This document shows positions 28,423 to 37,659 of a DNA stretch of 64,000 nt, in pieces. Origin of the DNA: Paenibacillus sp. JQZ6Y-1 (GTDB lineage Bacteria; Bacillota; Bacilli; Paenibacillales; Paenibacillaceae); NCBI RefSeq assembly GCF_040719145.1, contig NZ_JBFDUZ010000001.1, forward strand, positions 3,038,001-3,102,000. Reading direction: 5' to 3'. Within the stretch, counting starts at the first letter, position 1; every line of letters begins with the position of its first letter. Both the position numbers and the translations under genes were made by a program. The notes under the pieces were generated by a model, which saw only the letters and a list, made by a program, of their open reading frames with translations, was not told the origin of the DNA and did no database searches.

Positions 28423-30195
28423 ATGAAATTACAAGGCAAACTGGTACTGAACGCGATCATATCGCTGCTCGCCTCGCTTGTACTGGTCGGATATATCATT
28501 TTTCAACTGCTGAATATCAACTCGCAAAATAGCGATCTTGTGCCGACTATGTTGAATGTACAGCAGTTGGATAGTGATCTTGTCCAGACCGGGCAGGCGC
28601 TTAACAACTATTCCTTCTCCATCTCGGAAAGCAACAAAGCGATTGTGGAGAAACAGATACAAAGCACGCAAGCAACACTGGATTCGCTGACTTCCTCCGA
28701 AATCTCTACCGAAGAACAGCAGTTGCTCCAGCGTACCCAAACCAAGTTCACACAATTGACCGATGATGCTACCAAAGCGATGCAATCACAAGATAGCGCT
28801 GAAGCAAAACGCGAAAGCATCCGTGTCGAAGGAATTCAAAACGATGTATACGAATTGAAGCTGCTCAGCAAAGAGAGTTATGAAAGCTACACTGCTGATC
28901 TGACATCCAGCATCTCGACGACAGTACAAGTAGCCCTGTTCGGTGCGATTGTGTTGCTGATTGCTGTAGGTATGTTCAATATGTATACTGCTAGACAGCT
29001 TGCCCGCCGTACCCAAGTGTTGACCTCAGCTGCCCAGCGTATTGCGGGTGGTGATCTGACCGTCAAGCTGCCTACGGCAAAAGGCAAAGATGAGCTTGCT
29101 GATCTGAATCGTTCCTTCCATCAGATGGTCTCCAATTTGCGCAATATCGTCGGCTCCATCGGCGAAGCAGGTAATCGCGTAGATGAGCGCGCACGCGACA
29201 TTGACAGCAGCAACGATCGTATGCAGGACGTCGTTCGTCAGGTTGCGCAATCGGTGGAAGAACTCGCCATCGGTAGCCAAAAAATCGCTGAAGACCTCGG
29301 TTTAACCGTGGAAGTCGTTGATCAAATGCAGCATACGTTCCAAACGAATCTGCAAACGACTGCGGAGTCTGCATCGTATAGTAATGAGGTTCTGCATTCT
29401 ATCCAACAAGGCAATGAACAGATGCAGGAGCAGTTGAAACTTGTATCGACCAACCGCGCCGCTATGACAGAATTGCAGCAAACCGTAAGCTCCTTGGAGC
29501 AAAATGCCGATCAAATCGCCAATATGACCAGACTCGTATCTGATATCGCATCCCAGACCAATCTGCTGTCGCTGAATGCCTCCATCGAAGCAGCACGTGC
29601 AGGTGAAGCGGGTAAAGGCTTTGCCGTCGTGGCTGGCGAAGTGAAGAAGCTGGCGGATCAATCCGTTCAAGCAGCACGCCAGATTTTCAGTGCAGTCGAG
29701 TCGATCACATCGGCAGTTGGACATGTGCATGCGTCCGTAACACGCAGTGTAGAATTGTTTGAGCAACAGGAGCAGGCAACCGCCTCCACCAGTGCTTCCT
29801 TTGCCCAAACTAGCGGTCAGATCGAAAAAATCACCGCCCATATTCACCGTCTGTCCGACGATATGCAAGTCTCGCAACGATTGAGCAATCAGGTACAGCA
29901 GGCGATTGAAAATATTAGCGCCATCACCGAGCAATCGGCAGCAGGTAGCCAAGAAATTACCGCCTCTACTGTTGAACAGCGTCACGCTTTCGAGCAATCG
30001 AGCGAGCAGGTCAAACAGCTGCGCCGAATTCGCGAAGAAATGCAGCATGAGCTGGATCGCTTCCAATTGGATGAGTCCACGCAGCCTACAGCTTCGGATA
30101 CCAATGAATCGGTTCCAACAATCGGACAAGCAACGGCACAACCAGCTGTCTCTCATACTACCAATGATGATGAACCAACAGCCAAACCGGCATAA
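28423..30195 (+). CDS. Methyl-accepting chemotaxis protein
   Basis: 590 residues. TM1 (about 8-30), an extracellular four-helix-bundle-type sensing region (about 31-165), TM2 (about 166-188), HAMP (about 190-245) and a cytoplasmic MCP signalling domain with the conserved tip [28 protein letters not shown]. The tail is Thr/Ala/Pro-rich. AGGAGG precedes the ATG. It directly follows the BMP lipoprotein gene and is probably co-transcribed from the promoter at 27309, ending at the terminator at 30249. The small periplasmic domain is of the type that can read ligand-loaded binding proteins. Confidence 0.95.
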   Translation: MKLQGKLVLNAIISLLASLVLVGYIIFQLLNINSQNSDLVPTMLNVQQLDSDLVQTGQALNNYSFSISESNKAIVEKQIQSTQATLDSLTSSEISTEEQQLLQRTQTKFTQLTDDATKAMQSQDSAEAKRESIRVEGIQNDVYELKLLSKESYESYTADLTSSISTTVQVALFGAIVLLIAVGMFNMYTARQLARRTQVLTSAAQRIAGGDLTVKLPTAKGKDELADLNRSFHQMVSNLRNIVGSIGEAGNRVDERARDIDSSNDRMQDVVRQVAQSVEELAIGSQKIAEDLGLTVEVVDQMQHTFQTNLQTTAESASYSNEVLHSIQQGNEQMQEQLKLVSTNRAAMTELQQTVSSLEQNADQIANMTRLVSDIASQTNLLSLNASIEAARAGEAGKGFAVVAGEVKKLADQSVQAARQIFSAVESITSAVGHVHASVTRSVELFEQQEQATASTSASFAQTSGQIEKITAHIHRLSDDMQVSQRLSNQVQQAIENISAITEQSAAGSQEITASTVEQRHAFEQSSEQVKQLRRIREEMQHELDRFQLDESTQPTASDTNESVPTIGQATAQPAVSHTTNDDEPTAKPA

Positions 30196-30520
30196 GCAGA
30201 AGCCGTTCTTCATTTTCAAACTCTCCAAATGTTTACACTGAACTAAACAAAAGCCGTAGCGTTGTCACTGCCATACAGGCAGACAGACAACGCTACGGCT
30301 TTTCTATTGGGGTAGGTTATAAAAGGTTTGTAGATCAGACTAGATCGTATAAAGACATCACATGTATGATGGGATACCGCAGGCATCTACATCCATTCTG
30401 GAACCTGCTTGTATCTATTTGATAATGATTGAGAAATCCGTATACAGATCAAACATCGATATACAGATGAGAAATCCATATGCAAATGCAACAAACGGTT
30501 CGGTACTAAGCGCTATTCTA
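30196..30520. other. Intergenic region between chemoreceptor and FNT gene
   Basis: 325 bp with the terminator at 30249-30305 and no other supported element. Confidence 0.5.
30249..30305. terminator. Bidirectional intrinsic terminator
   Basis: An 18-bp perfect stem (30249-30266 with 30286-30303) whose loop contains a small GCC/GGC hairpin, with A4/T4 ends on both strands, between the convergent chemoreceptor (+) and FNT gene (-). Confidence 0.88.
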
Positions 30521-31399
30521 TTAGTGCTTGATCGCGCGCGTTCCACCTACAGCCGCTTCATTTACAGCACGCGGCGGATTAGGAACCGCAGAGGATGCTT
30601 GCGAAATATCGCCCTGTGTCGCTACATCATCCATTGTATGACGATACGCGAGGAAATACGCTAGACCGACGAATACCGAACCACCGACCACATTACCCAA
30701 AAATACTGGTACAAAGTTCTCAAGATATTGCAGCCACGTAATATCCGCACCACCAAAAATCGCAGCTGGAATAACGAACATATTGGCTACAACGTGCTGG
30801 AATCCAATCGCAACAAATGCCATGATTGGGAACCAAATACCTGCGAATTTGCCAAACGAATCTTTACTGCCATAAGCAAGCCAAACAGCTAGACAAACAA
30901 GCCAGTTACAGCCAATTGCTGAGACAAATGCTTCACCGAAGCCTTCGCTTACTTTGGCGTGGGCAATCGCTACCGTTTTGGCAAGAAAGTCGCCTTCGGT
31001 CAAACCAACCACATGCCCAAAAAAGTAGGCAATCGAAATCGCGCCAACAAAGTTGGAAATCAGCACCAGCACCCAATTTTTCACCAGTTGGCTGAATCTG
31101 ATTTTTTTGGAAAATAAAGCAGCTGCCATGGTCATCATATTACCAGTTAACAATTCAGCACCAGCAAGCAATGTTAGCATCAAGCCAACGGGGAATACGG
31201 CTGCCCCGAAAAAGCCTGCAATCGAACCTAGCTCCTTGGGAGCTGTTCCGATAACACGGATGTCTGCCAAAAACCCAAGTGAGATAAAAGCGCCTCCAAG
31301 AAATCCCAGAATTAGTACTGTCCATACCGGCATTTTCGACTTTTTCAAGCCAACTTCGGCGGACATTTTCATAATTTCCTGTGGTGTGTAGTAAGACAT
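30521..31399 (-). CDS. Formate/nitrite transporter (FNT) family channel
   Basis: 292 residues with six membrane segments in the FNT/aquaporin-like pattern: LGFLGGAFISLGFLADI, FPVGLMLTLLAGAELLTGNMM (TM2 pore, with the AELLTGN signature) and NWLVCLAVWLAYG and GFQHVVANMF (TM5). It is next to a formate dehydrogenase locus on the same strand as moaA and fdhD, so formate is the likely substrate, though nitrite cannot be excluded. The ATG at 31399 follows TGGAGG. It has its own 5' region and moaA ends at a terminator, so it is probably a separate transcript. Confidence 0.92.
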   Translation of the reverse strand: MSYYTPQEIMKMSAEVGLKKSKMPVWTVLILGFLGGAFISLGFLADIRVIGTAPKELGSIAGFFGAAVFPVGLMLTLLAGAELLTGNMMTMAAALFSKKIRFSQLVKNWVLVLISNFVGAISIAYFFGHVVGLTEGDFLAKTVAIAHAKVSEGFGEAFVSAIGCNWLVCLAVWLAYGSKDSFGKFAGIWFPIMAFVAIGFQHVVANMFVIPAAIFGGADITWLQYLENFVPVFLGNVVGGSVFVGLAYFLAYRHTMDDVATQGDISQASSAVPNPPRAVNEAAVGGTRAIKH

Positions 31400-31786
31400 T
31401 GTAAATCCTCCATCCATGTCGTCTTCGTTGTAGTCAAGCGTATCTGTGCAGACATAGACTCGATGTTGTGATCACAGCTCTGGCGCCAGATTGCAATGCA
31501 GACAGCGAATCATTACAGCACAAAAAAAACCTCATGACAAGCCCTCATTATGCTGACATTCTGATATGCGTCAAACGTGCAGAGAGAAAAGGTTCTGTTG
31601 TCGATTAATCTTCTTACAGTTTACCTATAAGATTACCAATCTACGTAGTTGAAATTCCATGCTTAGAATACAGACAATCCCTGAATCTATTCCAAGCCGG
31701 CCTCAGCCGCTTTCTAAGGTTAATTCAGGCGCTATTCTTTGTCAATATTGTGACAAAAAAATAGGAGGCATTCCGCCTCCTATTTC
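31400..31786. other. Intergenic region FNT gene / moaA
   Basis: 387 bp. It contains the moaA terminator (31755-31785) and AT-rich DNA. I could not identify a confident promoter for the FNT gene. Confidence 0.4.
31755..31785 (-). terminator. Intrinsic terminator after moaA
   Basis: An 11-bp perfect stem AAATAGGAGGC (31759-31769) / GCCTCCTATTT (31775-31785); the minus strand reads into six T. It starts one base after the moaA stop codon. Confidence 0.85.
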
Positions 31787-32800
31787 CTATCCACCAATAT
31801 GGGACATTTCCACTTTGCTACCTTTTTCCTTGTTCATCGGCTGATTGCTGCCACGATCTAGCGAATACTGGTCATGACGACCATTCCAGATCGCACTAAC
31901 CGCTTCAGAGATTTGTTCGTCCGTCAGATCGGAGCGCAGCAACTGTCTGAGATCATGACCTTTCGTCGCAAATAAGCAGGTATACAGCTTGCCTTCCGCC
32001 GACAAACGCGCACGCGTGCAGGAAGAGCAAAACGCTTCGGTAACGGAAGAGATAAAGCCAACCTCGCCCTTGCCATCCTGAAACCGATAGCGGGTAGCTA
32101 CTTCACCATTATAATTCGGTGCCAGCGGTTCCAGCGGCCAATGCTGCCCGATGCGATCCAGCAGCTCTTGCTTGCTGACTACATGCTGACGGTTCCATCC
32201 ATTCGTATTGCCGACATCCATATATTCAACCATACGTAAAATATGACCGCGTTCACGGAAATAATCTACCATTGGTACAACTGCTTCTTCGTTAAATCCC
32301 TTTTGTACGACCATATTAATCTTGACCTGCAAACCGGCATCGGCAGCAGCATCAATGCCATCCAATACTGGTTTCACCCGGCTTCGTCCACCGTTCATAC
32401 GCAAAAACATATCGTCTTCCAGACTATCCAGACTAACCGTAATCCGGTGTAAACCTGCCGCCTTCAGCTCTTTTGCCTTGCGTGCCAGCAGACTGCCGTT
32501 AGTCGTCAATGACAGATCGTCAGCATCCAGTGCCGACAGTCGTTCAATGATACGAGGCAAATCTTTGCGCAGCAGCGGTTCTCCGCCAGTGATGCGCAGC
32601 TTGCGTGTACCAAGCGAGACGAAGATCGCTGCGATCCGTCCAATCTCCTGCTCACTCAATACGCTATCGTTTGGCAGAAATTCATAATCTTTGCCAAAAA
32701 TCTCTTCCGGCATGCAATACCGGCAGCGGAAATTGCAACGATCGGTAACGGAGATCCGTAAGTCACGCAGTATACGGTTATGTTGATCATAGGTAGTCAT
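31787..32800 (-). CDS. moaA: GTP 3',8-cyclase (molybdenum cofactor biosynthesis)
   Basis: 337 residues, a radical-SAM enzyme that makes cyclic pyranopterin precursor from GTP. N-terminal cluster motif RCNFRCRYCMPEE (CxxxCxxC), LRITGGEPLLRKDL, SLTTNGSLL, VSLDSL and the C-terminal second cluster CSSCTRARLSAEGKLYTC. The ATG at 32800 follows GGGGGAGAG. It is in the minus-strand arm of the formate dehydrogenase locus, 95 bp downstream of fdhD, fitting the Mo-cofactor need of the divergent enzyme. Confidence 0.96.
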   Translation of the reverse strand: MTTYDQHNRILRDLRISVTDRCNFRCRYCMPEEIFGKDYEFLPNDSVLSEQEIGRIAAIFVSLGTRKLRITGGEPLLRKDLPRIIERLSALDADDLSLTTNGSLLARKAKELKAAGLHRITVSLDSLEDDMFLRMNGGRSRVKPVLDGIDAAADAGLQVKINMVVQKGFNEEAVVPMVDYFRERGHILRMVEYMDVGNTNGWNRQHVVSKQELLDRIGQHWPLEPLAPNYNGEVATRYRFQDGKGEVGFISSVTEAFCSSCTRARLSAEGKLYTCLFATKGHDLRQLLRSDLTDEQISEAVSAIWNGRHDQYSLDRGSNQPMNKEKGSKVEMSHIGG

Positions 32801-32895
32801 CGTCTCTCCCCCAATCTTCGCTTGATAGCGATCCTTTATCTTTTGTCATTCTATATAAAAATGAATATGAATAGATCATGCACAATGGTTTCCCT

Positions 32896-33732
32896 TTAGA
32901 ATAGCACAGAGCTTTGATCCTTGTCCGCATATTCCTGCAATCGCTGGGGATGCGTATATACATTGCAGCTGCCTTTACGAATAAAACCGACCGTCGTAAT
33001 ACCAAGATGATCGGCAAGATCCAATGCTAGTTCGGTCGGTGCTGACTTGGATAAAATAATTTCGCAGCCGATTTTGGATACTTTGGTCAGAATTTCCGAA
33101 GAGATGCGTCCGCTGAAGGCAATAATTTTGCCGCGCGGGTCCATTTCATTTTTGAGACACCAGCCATAAATTTTATCCAGTGCATTGTGACGCCCAATAT
33201 CGCTACGTGCCAAAATGATACCGCTTGGATCACACAGCGCTGCTGTATGCGCACCACCGGTCTGCTGAAATAGTTCGGCGCTTTGCTGCACTTGCTCCAT
33301 CAACGCAAAGCATTGCTCAAATGACAGCCGTACGCGCACCTCATCCATACGCTTCGCTGTTCGTACATCGTTCACAAAGACAAAGCCTTGACGGCTTGTC
33401 CCACAGCATGACGTAATATAACGCTTCGTAAACAGCTGACGATGCTGGGGATTCCAGCGATCGGTACGTACATGCACATACCCTTCTTGCTCCTGTACCC
33501 ATAGTTCCTGAATATCGCTATACCGTCGGATCACACCTTCCGAAGTCAGAAAGCCGACGGTCATATCTTCAATATGCTCCGGTGTACAAACTAGCGTCAC
33601 AAACTCTTCCCCATTCACCTTGACGGTAATGGGCTGCTCTGAGACTACGCTGTCCTGTCGTTCGTGTACATTTCCATTCTCATAGCGGATAATGCTGCGC
33701 TGATGTTTTAATTCCGGCTTCATCATGATCAT
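32896..33732 (-). CDS. fdhD: Formate dehydrogenase accessory sulfurtransferase
   Basis: 278 residues. FdhD transfers sulfur from a cysteine desulfurase to the Mo-bis-MGD cofactor. Characteristic segments are EHIEDMTVGFLTSEGVI, the catalytic-loop region SCCGTSRQ, GGAHTAALCDPSGIILARSDIGRHNALDKIYG and SGRISSEILTKVSKIGCEIILSKSAPT. Its ATG overlaps the stop of the upstream DUF2294 gene (ATGA), indicating translational coupling. The substrate enzyme is encoded divergently at 34680. Confidence 0.95.
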   Translation of the reverse strand: MIMMKPELKHQRSIIRYENGNVHERQDSVVSEQPITVKVNGEEFVTLVCTPEHIEDMTVGFLTSEGVIRRYSDIQELWVQEQEGYVHVRTDRWNPQHRQLFTKRYITSCCGTSRQGFVFVNDVRTAKRMDEVRVRLSFEQCFALMEQVQQSAELFQQTGGAHTAALCDPSGIILARSDIGRHNALDKIYGWCLKNEMDPRGKIIAFSGRISSEILTKVSKIGCEIILSKSAPTELALDLADHLGITTVGFIRKGSCNVYTHPQRLQEYADKDQSSVLF

Positions 33733-34076
33733 CCCTGTTCAATATTTTTTTCAAAGATAAAAACGGAAATAGCGAAGTCATCCTCCACTTTAATATCGGT
33801 AAACAGATGCTCTAGCTTTGAACCGCACAGTTCCTCTAATCCATCGGGAATGCGCTGATCGTACAATCGCTGCACCATTTGAGTACGTGCGCGATGCACC
33901 ATTTCCTTCCCTTCTTCGGTTCCAGCAATAAACTTTTCGGTAGGTGTAAAATTGCCCCACATCTTCGTAATCGCCATATTATCAACAAAGGTTGTGTGAA
34001 TACGTTCTGGTCCTTTGCCAAATGTATCTTTGCGCACTTTGCGTACGATATCGTTAAAAGCAGATTCTCTTTTCAT
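33729..34076 (-). CDS. DUF2294-family protein
   Basis: 115 residues, the usual size of DUF2294 proteins. Recognisable features are FGKGPERIHTTFVDNMAITKMWGNFTP, a MVHRARTQMVQRLYD helix, and LEELCGSKLEHLFTDIKVEDDFAISVFIFEKNIE at the end. The function is not established. GGGGGAACAG precedes the ATG. Its last codons overlap fdhD by four bases, so it is the first gene of a DUF2294-fdhD(-moaA) operon and probably serves formate dehydrogenase maturation or its regulation; that is inference from context. Confidence 0.85.
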   Translation of the reverse strand: MKRESAFNDIVRKVRKDTFGKGPERIHTTFVDNMAITKMWGNFTPTEKFIAGTEEGKEMVHRARTQMVQRLYDQRIPDGLEELCGSKLEHLFTDIKVEDDFAISVFIFEKNIEQG

Positions 34077-34217
34077 ACCTGTTCCCCCTTGATTCTCTGT
34101 TACTGATCATACACCTCATCTTTTGAATTTCAAGCCCCGAAATCAATGAATCCTACGGTCTGCAACACTCTTTGCTTATTATCGGTTGCCAATGTTAGGT
34201 TTGAACAACTTGTGTCT

Positions 34218-34245
34218 TGAATTTCAAAAAAAGAAGAGTATAATG
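34218..34245 (+). promoter_or_regulatory. SigA-type promoter of the fdh leader
   Basis: TTGAAT (34218-34223), 16-bp spacer, perfect TATAAT (34240-34245). The predicted start is near 34252. Confidence 0.6.
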
Positions 34246-34251
34246 AATTTT

Positions 34252-34373
34252 GGTCACATTTTCGTCAAACCAATCGGATTGATTGATCAGTATGTCATTG
34301 CTGATTCATTACTCCACTTTAAACTTGCTGCTTGTTTTTTGTACAGGCATCGATTTTAAGGTGGAGTTTTTTT
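34252..34373 (+). ncRNA. Candidate attenuated leader or small RNA upstream of formate dehydrogenase
   Basis: From the promoter the RNA would carry possible small hairpins (TTGGT...ACCAA; ATCAG...CTGAT) and end at a terminator: ACTCCACTTTAAA (34311-34323) with TTTAAGGTGGAGT (34355-34367, one G-U pair) followed by seven T. It ends 300 bp before the fdh start, so it could be an independent RNA or a premature-termination leader. No known riboswitch class is recognised. Confidence 0.45.
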
Positions 34374-34494
34374 ATGCCTTTTCCTTGTACTTGACTCTCT
34401 TTTTTACCCTTTCTAAGGATACGCGCGACAATCCGATGATAGATGGACAATGTGTACCATCGTTCTATGAAATGGTCTTATTTCCACTCACAAT

Positions 34495-34525
34495 AAGGAA
34501 AATAATATAAATATTTTCCTTATAT
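34495..34525. promoter_or_regulatory. 12-bp-arm palindrome upstream of fdh (candidate operator)
   Basis: ATAAGGAAAATA (34495-34506) and its exact reverse complement TATTTTCCTTAT (34514-34525), separated by 7 bases, lie 155 bp upstream of the start codon. No T-run follows, so it reads as an operator or structural element rather than a terminator. The binding protein is unknown. Confidence 0.45.
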
Positions 34526-34679
34526 TAGCCGTTGTTTATGATATTTAGGGTATATCAATGGTAAAAGCGTGCTCCCATTGTAGTGCATCGAATACGCTTA
34601 CATTACCCTTAATCGGCTGATGCGCTATTTATTTGCTATTCATCATCAAGATGTAATCCGACAACAAAGGAGTTTCTGC

Positions 34680-37622
34680 ATGAACAATTCGACATCCGTC
34701 AAGCTCACCATTAACGGCCAGTCCTATGAAGCACAGCCCGGTATGACCGTGCTGCAAGCGATCAATCTTGCCGAAATTCAACATCCTCAAGTATGTTACG
34801 TGCCTGAAGTTGATCCGATCCAGACCTGCGATACGTGCATTGTTGAGATCGACGGCAAGCTGGTGCGTGCCTGCTCTACACCAGTAACATCCGGTATGGA
34901 AGTTCAAACCGATTCACTGTCTGCCAAGACTGCCCAAACTGAAGGTATGGATCGTTTGCTGGAAAATCATATGCTGTATTGTACAGTTTGCGATAATAAC
35001 AACGGCAACTGCACGTTGCACAATACCGTAGAAGCGATGGGCATCGAGCATCAGAAATATCCGTACAAGCCCAAAGCACCAACCACCGAAGTCGACATGT
35101 CCCACCCCTTTTATCGTTATGACCCGAACCAATGTATCGCCTGCGGTCAGTGCGTAGAAGTCTGTCAAAATCTACAGGTAAACGAAACGCTGTCGATCGA
35201 CTGGGAAGCCGACCGTCCGCGCGTCATCTGGGATGAGGGTGTATCTATTAACGAATCCTCCTGTGTCAGCTGTGGTCAGTGCGTAACGATCTGTCCGTGT
35301 AACGCATTGATGGAGAAAACGATGCTCGGTCAGGCTGGCTTTATGTCTGGTATCGGCGAAGAAATGCTTGATCCGATGATCGACCTGATCAAAGAAGTGG
35401 AGCCGGGCTATAGCGGTATTTTCGCCATTTCTGAAGTGGAAGCCGCGATGCGCGACACTCGTACACGCAAAACAAAAACCGTCTGCACCTTCTGCGGTGT
35501 CGGTTGCTCGTTTGAAGTATGGACCAAAGGTCGCGAGATTCTGAAAGTGCAGCCTACCCACGATGCACCCGTCAATGCCATTTCCACGTGCGTCAAAGGT
35601 AAATTCGGCTGGGACTTCGTGAATAGCGAACAACGCCTGACGACACCATTGATTCGTCAAGGCAGCGAATTTGTCGAAGCAACATGGGATGAAGCACTCA
35701 GCTATGTGGCAGAGCGTATGACCGCCATTCGTCAGGAACACGGTAGCGACAAAATCGGCTTTATCTCCTCATCCAAAATTACGAATGAAGAAAACTATGT
35801 CATTCAAAAGCTGGCACGTCAGGTATTTGAAACGAACAACGTGGACAACTGCTCCCGTTATTGCCAATCCCCTGCTTCTGACGGTCTAATGTCTACCGTT
35901 GGTATCGGTGGCGACGCTGGTTCGATTAAAGACATCGCTGCTGCTGGATTGGTTATTTTGATTGGCTGTGCACCTGCTGATGGTCACCCCGTATTGGCAA
36001 CTCGTATCAAACGTGCTCACAAACTGCATGGTCAAAAGCTGATCGTAGCCGATCTGCGTAAGCATGAGATGGCAGAGCGTTCGGATTTGTTTATCCGTCC
36101 AAAACAAGGTACGGATTTCGTCTGGATTACAGCGATTACGAACTATATGATTCAACAAGGCTGGCATCAGCCGGAATTTATCCAGCAGCATGTGAATCAA
36201 TATGAAGATTATCTGCAATTGATCGAAAAATATACACTTGCGTATGCCGAAGAGGTTACTGGCATCTCGCAGGCAGAATTGATCTCTATCGCCGAAGCGA
36301 TTCGCGATGCTGACGGCACTGCCATTTGCTGGGGAATGGGCGTAACGCAAAATATCGCTGGTTCGCATACGTCCGCAGCCATCTCCAACCTGCTGCTTGC
36401 TACAGGCAACTACATGCGTCCGGGCGCTGGCGCTTACCCGCTGCGTGGACACAACAACGTACAAGGTGCATGCGATATGGGTTCACTGCCACCTTGGCTG
36501 CCGGGTTATCAGCACGTATCGAACGATCTGGCGCGTGCCAAGTTTGAAAAAGCATACGGCGTAGCCATTTCTCCAACACCGGGTAAAGACAATATCGCTA
36601 TGGTAGACGGTATTGCTCGCGGCGAAATGAAAGCTATGTATCTCGTCGGTGAAGATATGGCGTGGATCGATTCCAACGTCAATCATGTACACGAAATGCT
36701 GTCACAACTCGAATTCTTCGTTGTACAAGACGTATTCCTGTCCAAAACAGCTCAATTCGCTGATGTGATTCTGCCAGCTGCACCATCGCTGGAAAAAGAC
36801 GGCACCTTCTCCAATACCGAGCGTCGCGTACAGCGCCTGTATCAAGTACTAGAGCCGCTGGGCGATTCCAAACCAGACTGGTGGATCACTACAGAGCTGG
36901 CGAAAAAATTCGGCTTTGACTGGGGATATACTCACCCATCCCAGATCTTTGACGAAATGGCGAGCCTGACACCATTCTTCTCCCAGTGCGATTATGATGT
37001 GCTGGAAGGCTGGGGTAGCTTCCAATGGGGCGCGGCAGATGGTGCACATACACCATTGCTGTATACCGATGGATTCTATTTCCCAGACAAAAAAGCACGC
37101 TTCTCGCTCGTTGACTACGTGCCACCGGTAGAATATCCTGCCGAATTCGACCTGACACTGAACAATGGTCGTTTATTGGAGCATTTCCATGAAGGCAATA
37201 TGACGAACAAATCCAAAGGCATCAATCGCAAGCTGCCTGAAGTATTCGTCGAAGTATCACCAGAATTGGCAGAAGCACGCGGCATCGAAAGCGGTACGCT
37301 CGTACGCTTGGAATCACCATATGGTGCTATCAAGCTGCGCGCCGTTATTACGGATCGAGTACGCGGTCAAGAAATCTATGTGCCGATGCACTCAGTCAGC
37401 CATGAAACTGCCGTCAATCTGTTGACTGGTTCTGCGGTCGATGTTCGTACCCATACACCTGCATACAAACAAACCAAAGTACGGATGCAAATTCTGAATG
37501 TCAAAGGTGTGAACCCACTGCCGGAAATCAACCCACGCTACAAAAAGCGCCATCCGCAAAATGGTGTCGAAGTACAGCGCAAATGGGATCGCCCAGACTT
37601 CGTTCCACTGGTGGATATGTAA
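34680..37622 (+). CDS. Formate dehydrogenase catalytic subunit (YrhE-like, Mo-bis-MGD, Fe-S)
   Basis: 980 residues. Domains in order: 2Fe-2S ferredoxin-like (1-80, CDTCIVEIDGKLVRAC), His/Cys [4Fe-4S] region (ENHMLYCTVC), two 4Fe-4S motifs (CIACGQCVEVC, CVSCGQCVTICPC), the molybdopterin oxidoreductase 4Fe-4S motif (CTFCGVGCSFEVW), the catalytic domain with Cys395 in CSRYCQSPA at the position that is selenocysteine in E. coli FdhF, and a C-terminal MoCo-binding domain (GRLLEHFHEGNMT, VRLESPYGAIKLRA). It oxidises formate to CO2, presumably to NAD or a quinone-linked carrier. AAAGGAG lies 8 bases before the ATG at 34680. A DUF1641 protein follows 37 bp later, as in Bacillus yrhED; fdhD, moaA and an FNT channel are alongside. 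Confidence 0.95.
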   Translation: MNNSTSVKLTINGQSYEAQPGMTVLQAINLAEIQHPQVCYVPEVDPIQTCDTCIVEIDGKLVRACSTPVTSGMEVQTDSLSAKTAQTEGMDRLLENHMLYCTVCDNNNGNCTLHNTVEAMGIEHQKYPYKPKAPTTEVDMSHPFYRYDPNQCIACGQCVEVCQNLQVNETLSIDWEADRPRVIWDEGVSINESSCVSCGQCVTICPCNALMEKTMLGQAGFMSGIGEEMLDPMIDLIKEVEPGYSGIFAISEVEAAMRDTRTRKTKTVCTFCGVGCSFEVWTKGREILKVQPTHDAPVNAISTCVKGKFGWDFVNSEQRLTTPLIRQGSEFVEATWDEALSYVAERMTAIRQEHGSDKIGFISSSKITNEENYVIQKLARQVFETNNVDNCSRYCQSPASDGLMSTVGIGGDAGSIKDIAAAGLVILIGCAPADGHPVLATRIKRAHKLHGQKLIVADLRKHEMAERSDLFIRPKQGTDFVWITAITNYMIQQGWHQPEFIQQHVNQYEDYLQLIEKYTLAYAEEVTGISQAELISIAEAIRDADGTAICWGMGVTQNIAGSHTSAAISNLLLATGNYMRPGAGAYPLRGHNNVQGACDMGSLPPWLPGYQHVSNDLARAKFEKAYGVAISPTPGKDNIAMVDGIARGEMKAMYLVGEDMAWIDSNVNHVHEMLSQLEFFVVQDVFLSKTAQFADVILPAAPSLEKDGTFSNTERRVQRLYQVLEPLGDSKPDWWITTELAKKFGFDWGYTHPSQIFDEMASLTPFFSQCDYDVLEGWGSFQWGAADGAHTPLLYTDGFYFPDKKARFSLVDYVPPVEYPAEFDLTLNNGRLLEHFHEGNMTNKSKGINRKLPEVFVEVSPELAEARGIESGTLVRLESPYGAIKLRAVITDRVRGQEIYVPMHSVSHETAVNLLTGSAVDVRTHTPAYKQTKVRMQILNVKGVNPLPEINPRYKKRHPQNGVEVQRKWDRPDFVPLVDM

Positions 37623-37659
37623 TTTCAGTTAATCCATGATTTGTGAAGGAGGAATTGCT

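Larger units (their letters stand above)
34077..34679. other. Divergent control region of the formate dehydrogenase locus
   Basis: 603 bp. It contains a promoter (34218-34245), an intrinsic terminator 60-120 bases further on (34311-34373), and a 12-bp-arm palindrome (34495-34525), all upstream of the formate dehydrogenase start at 34680. No convincing protein-coding frame is present. Confidence 0.6.

Noticed and set aside
29302..30228. Minus-strand 308-codon ORF over the chemoreceptor
   Set aside because: Shadow of the MCP signalling domain; composition is unlike a real protein.
34283..34510. 75-codon plus-strand ORF in the fdh control region
   Set aside because: It spans the terminator hairpin and part of the palindrome, has no ribosome site and resembles no family.
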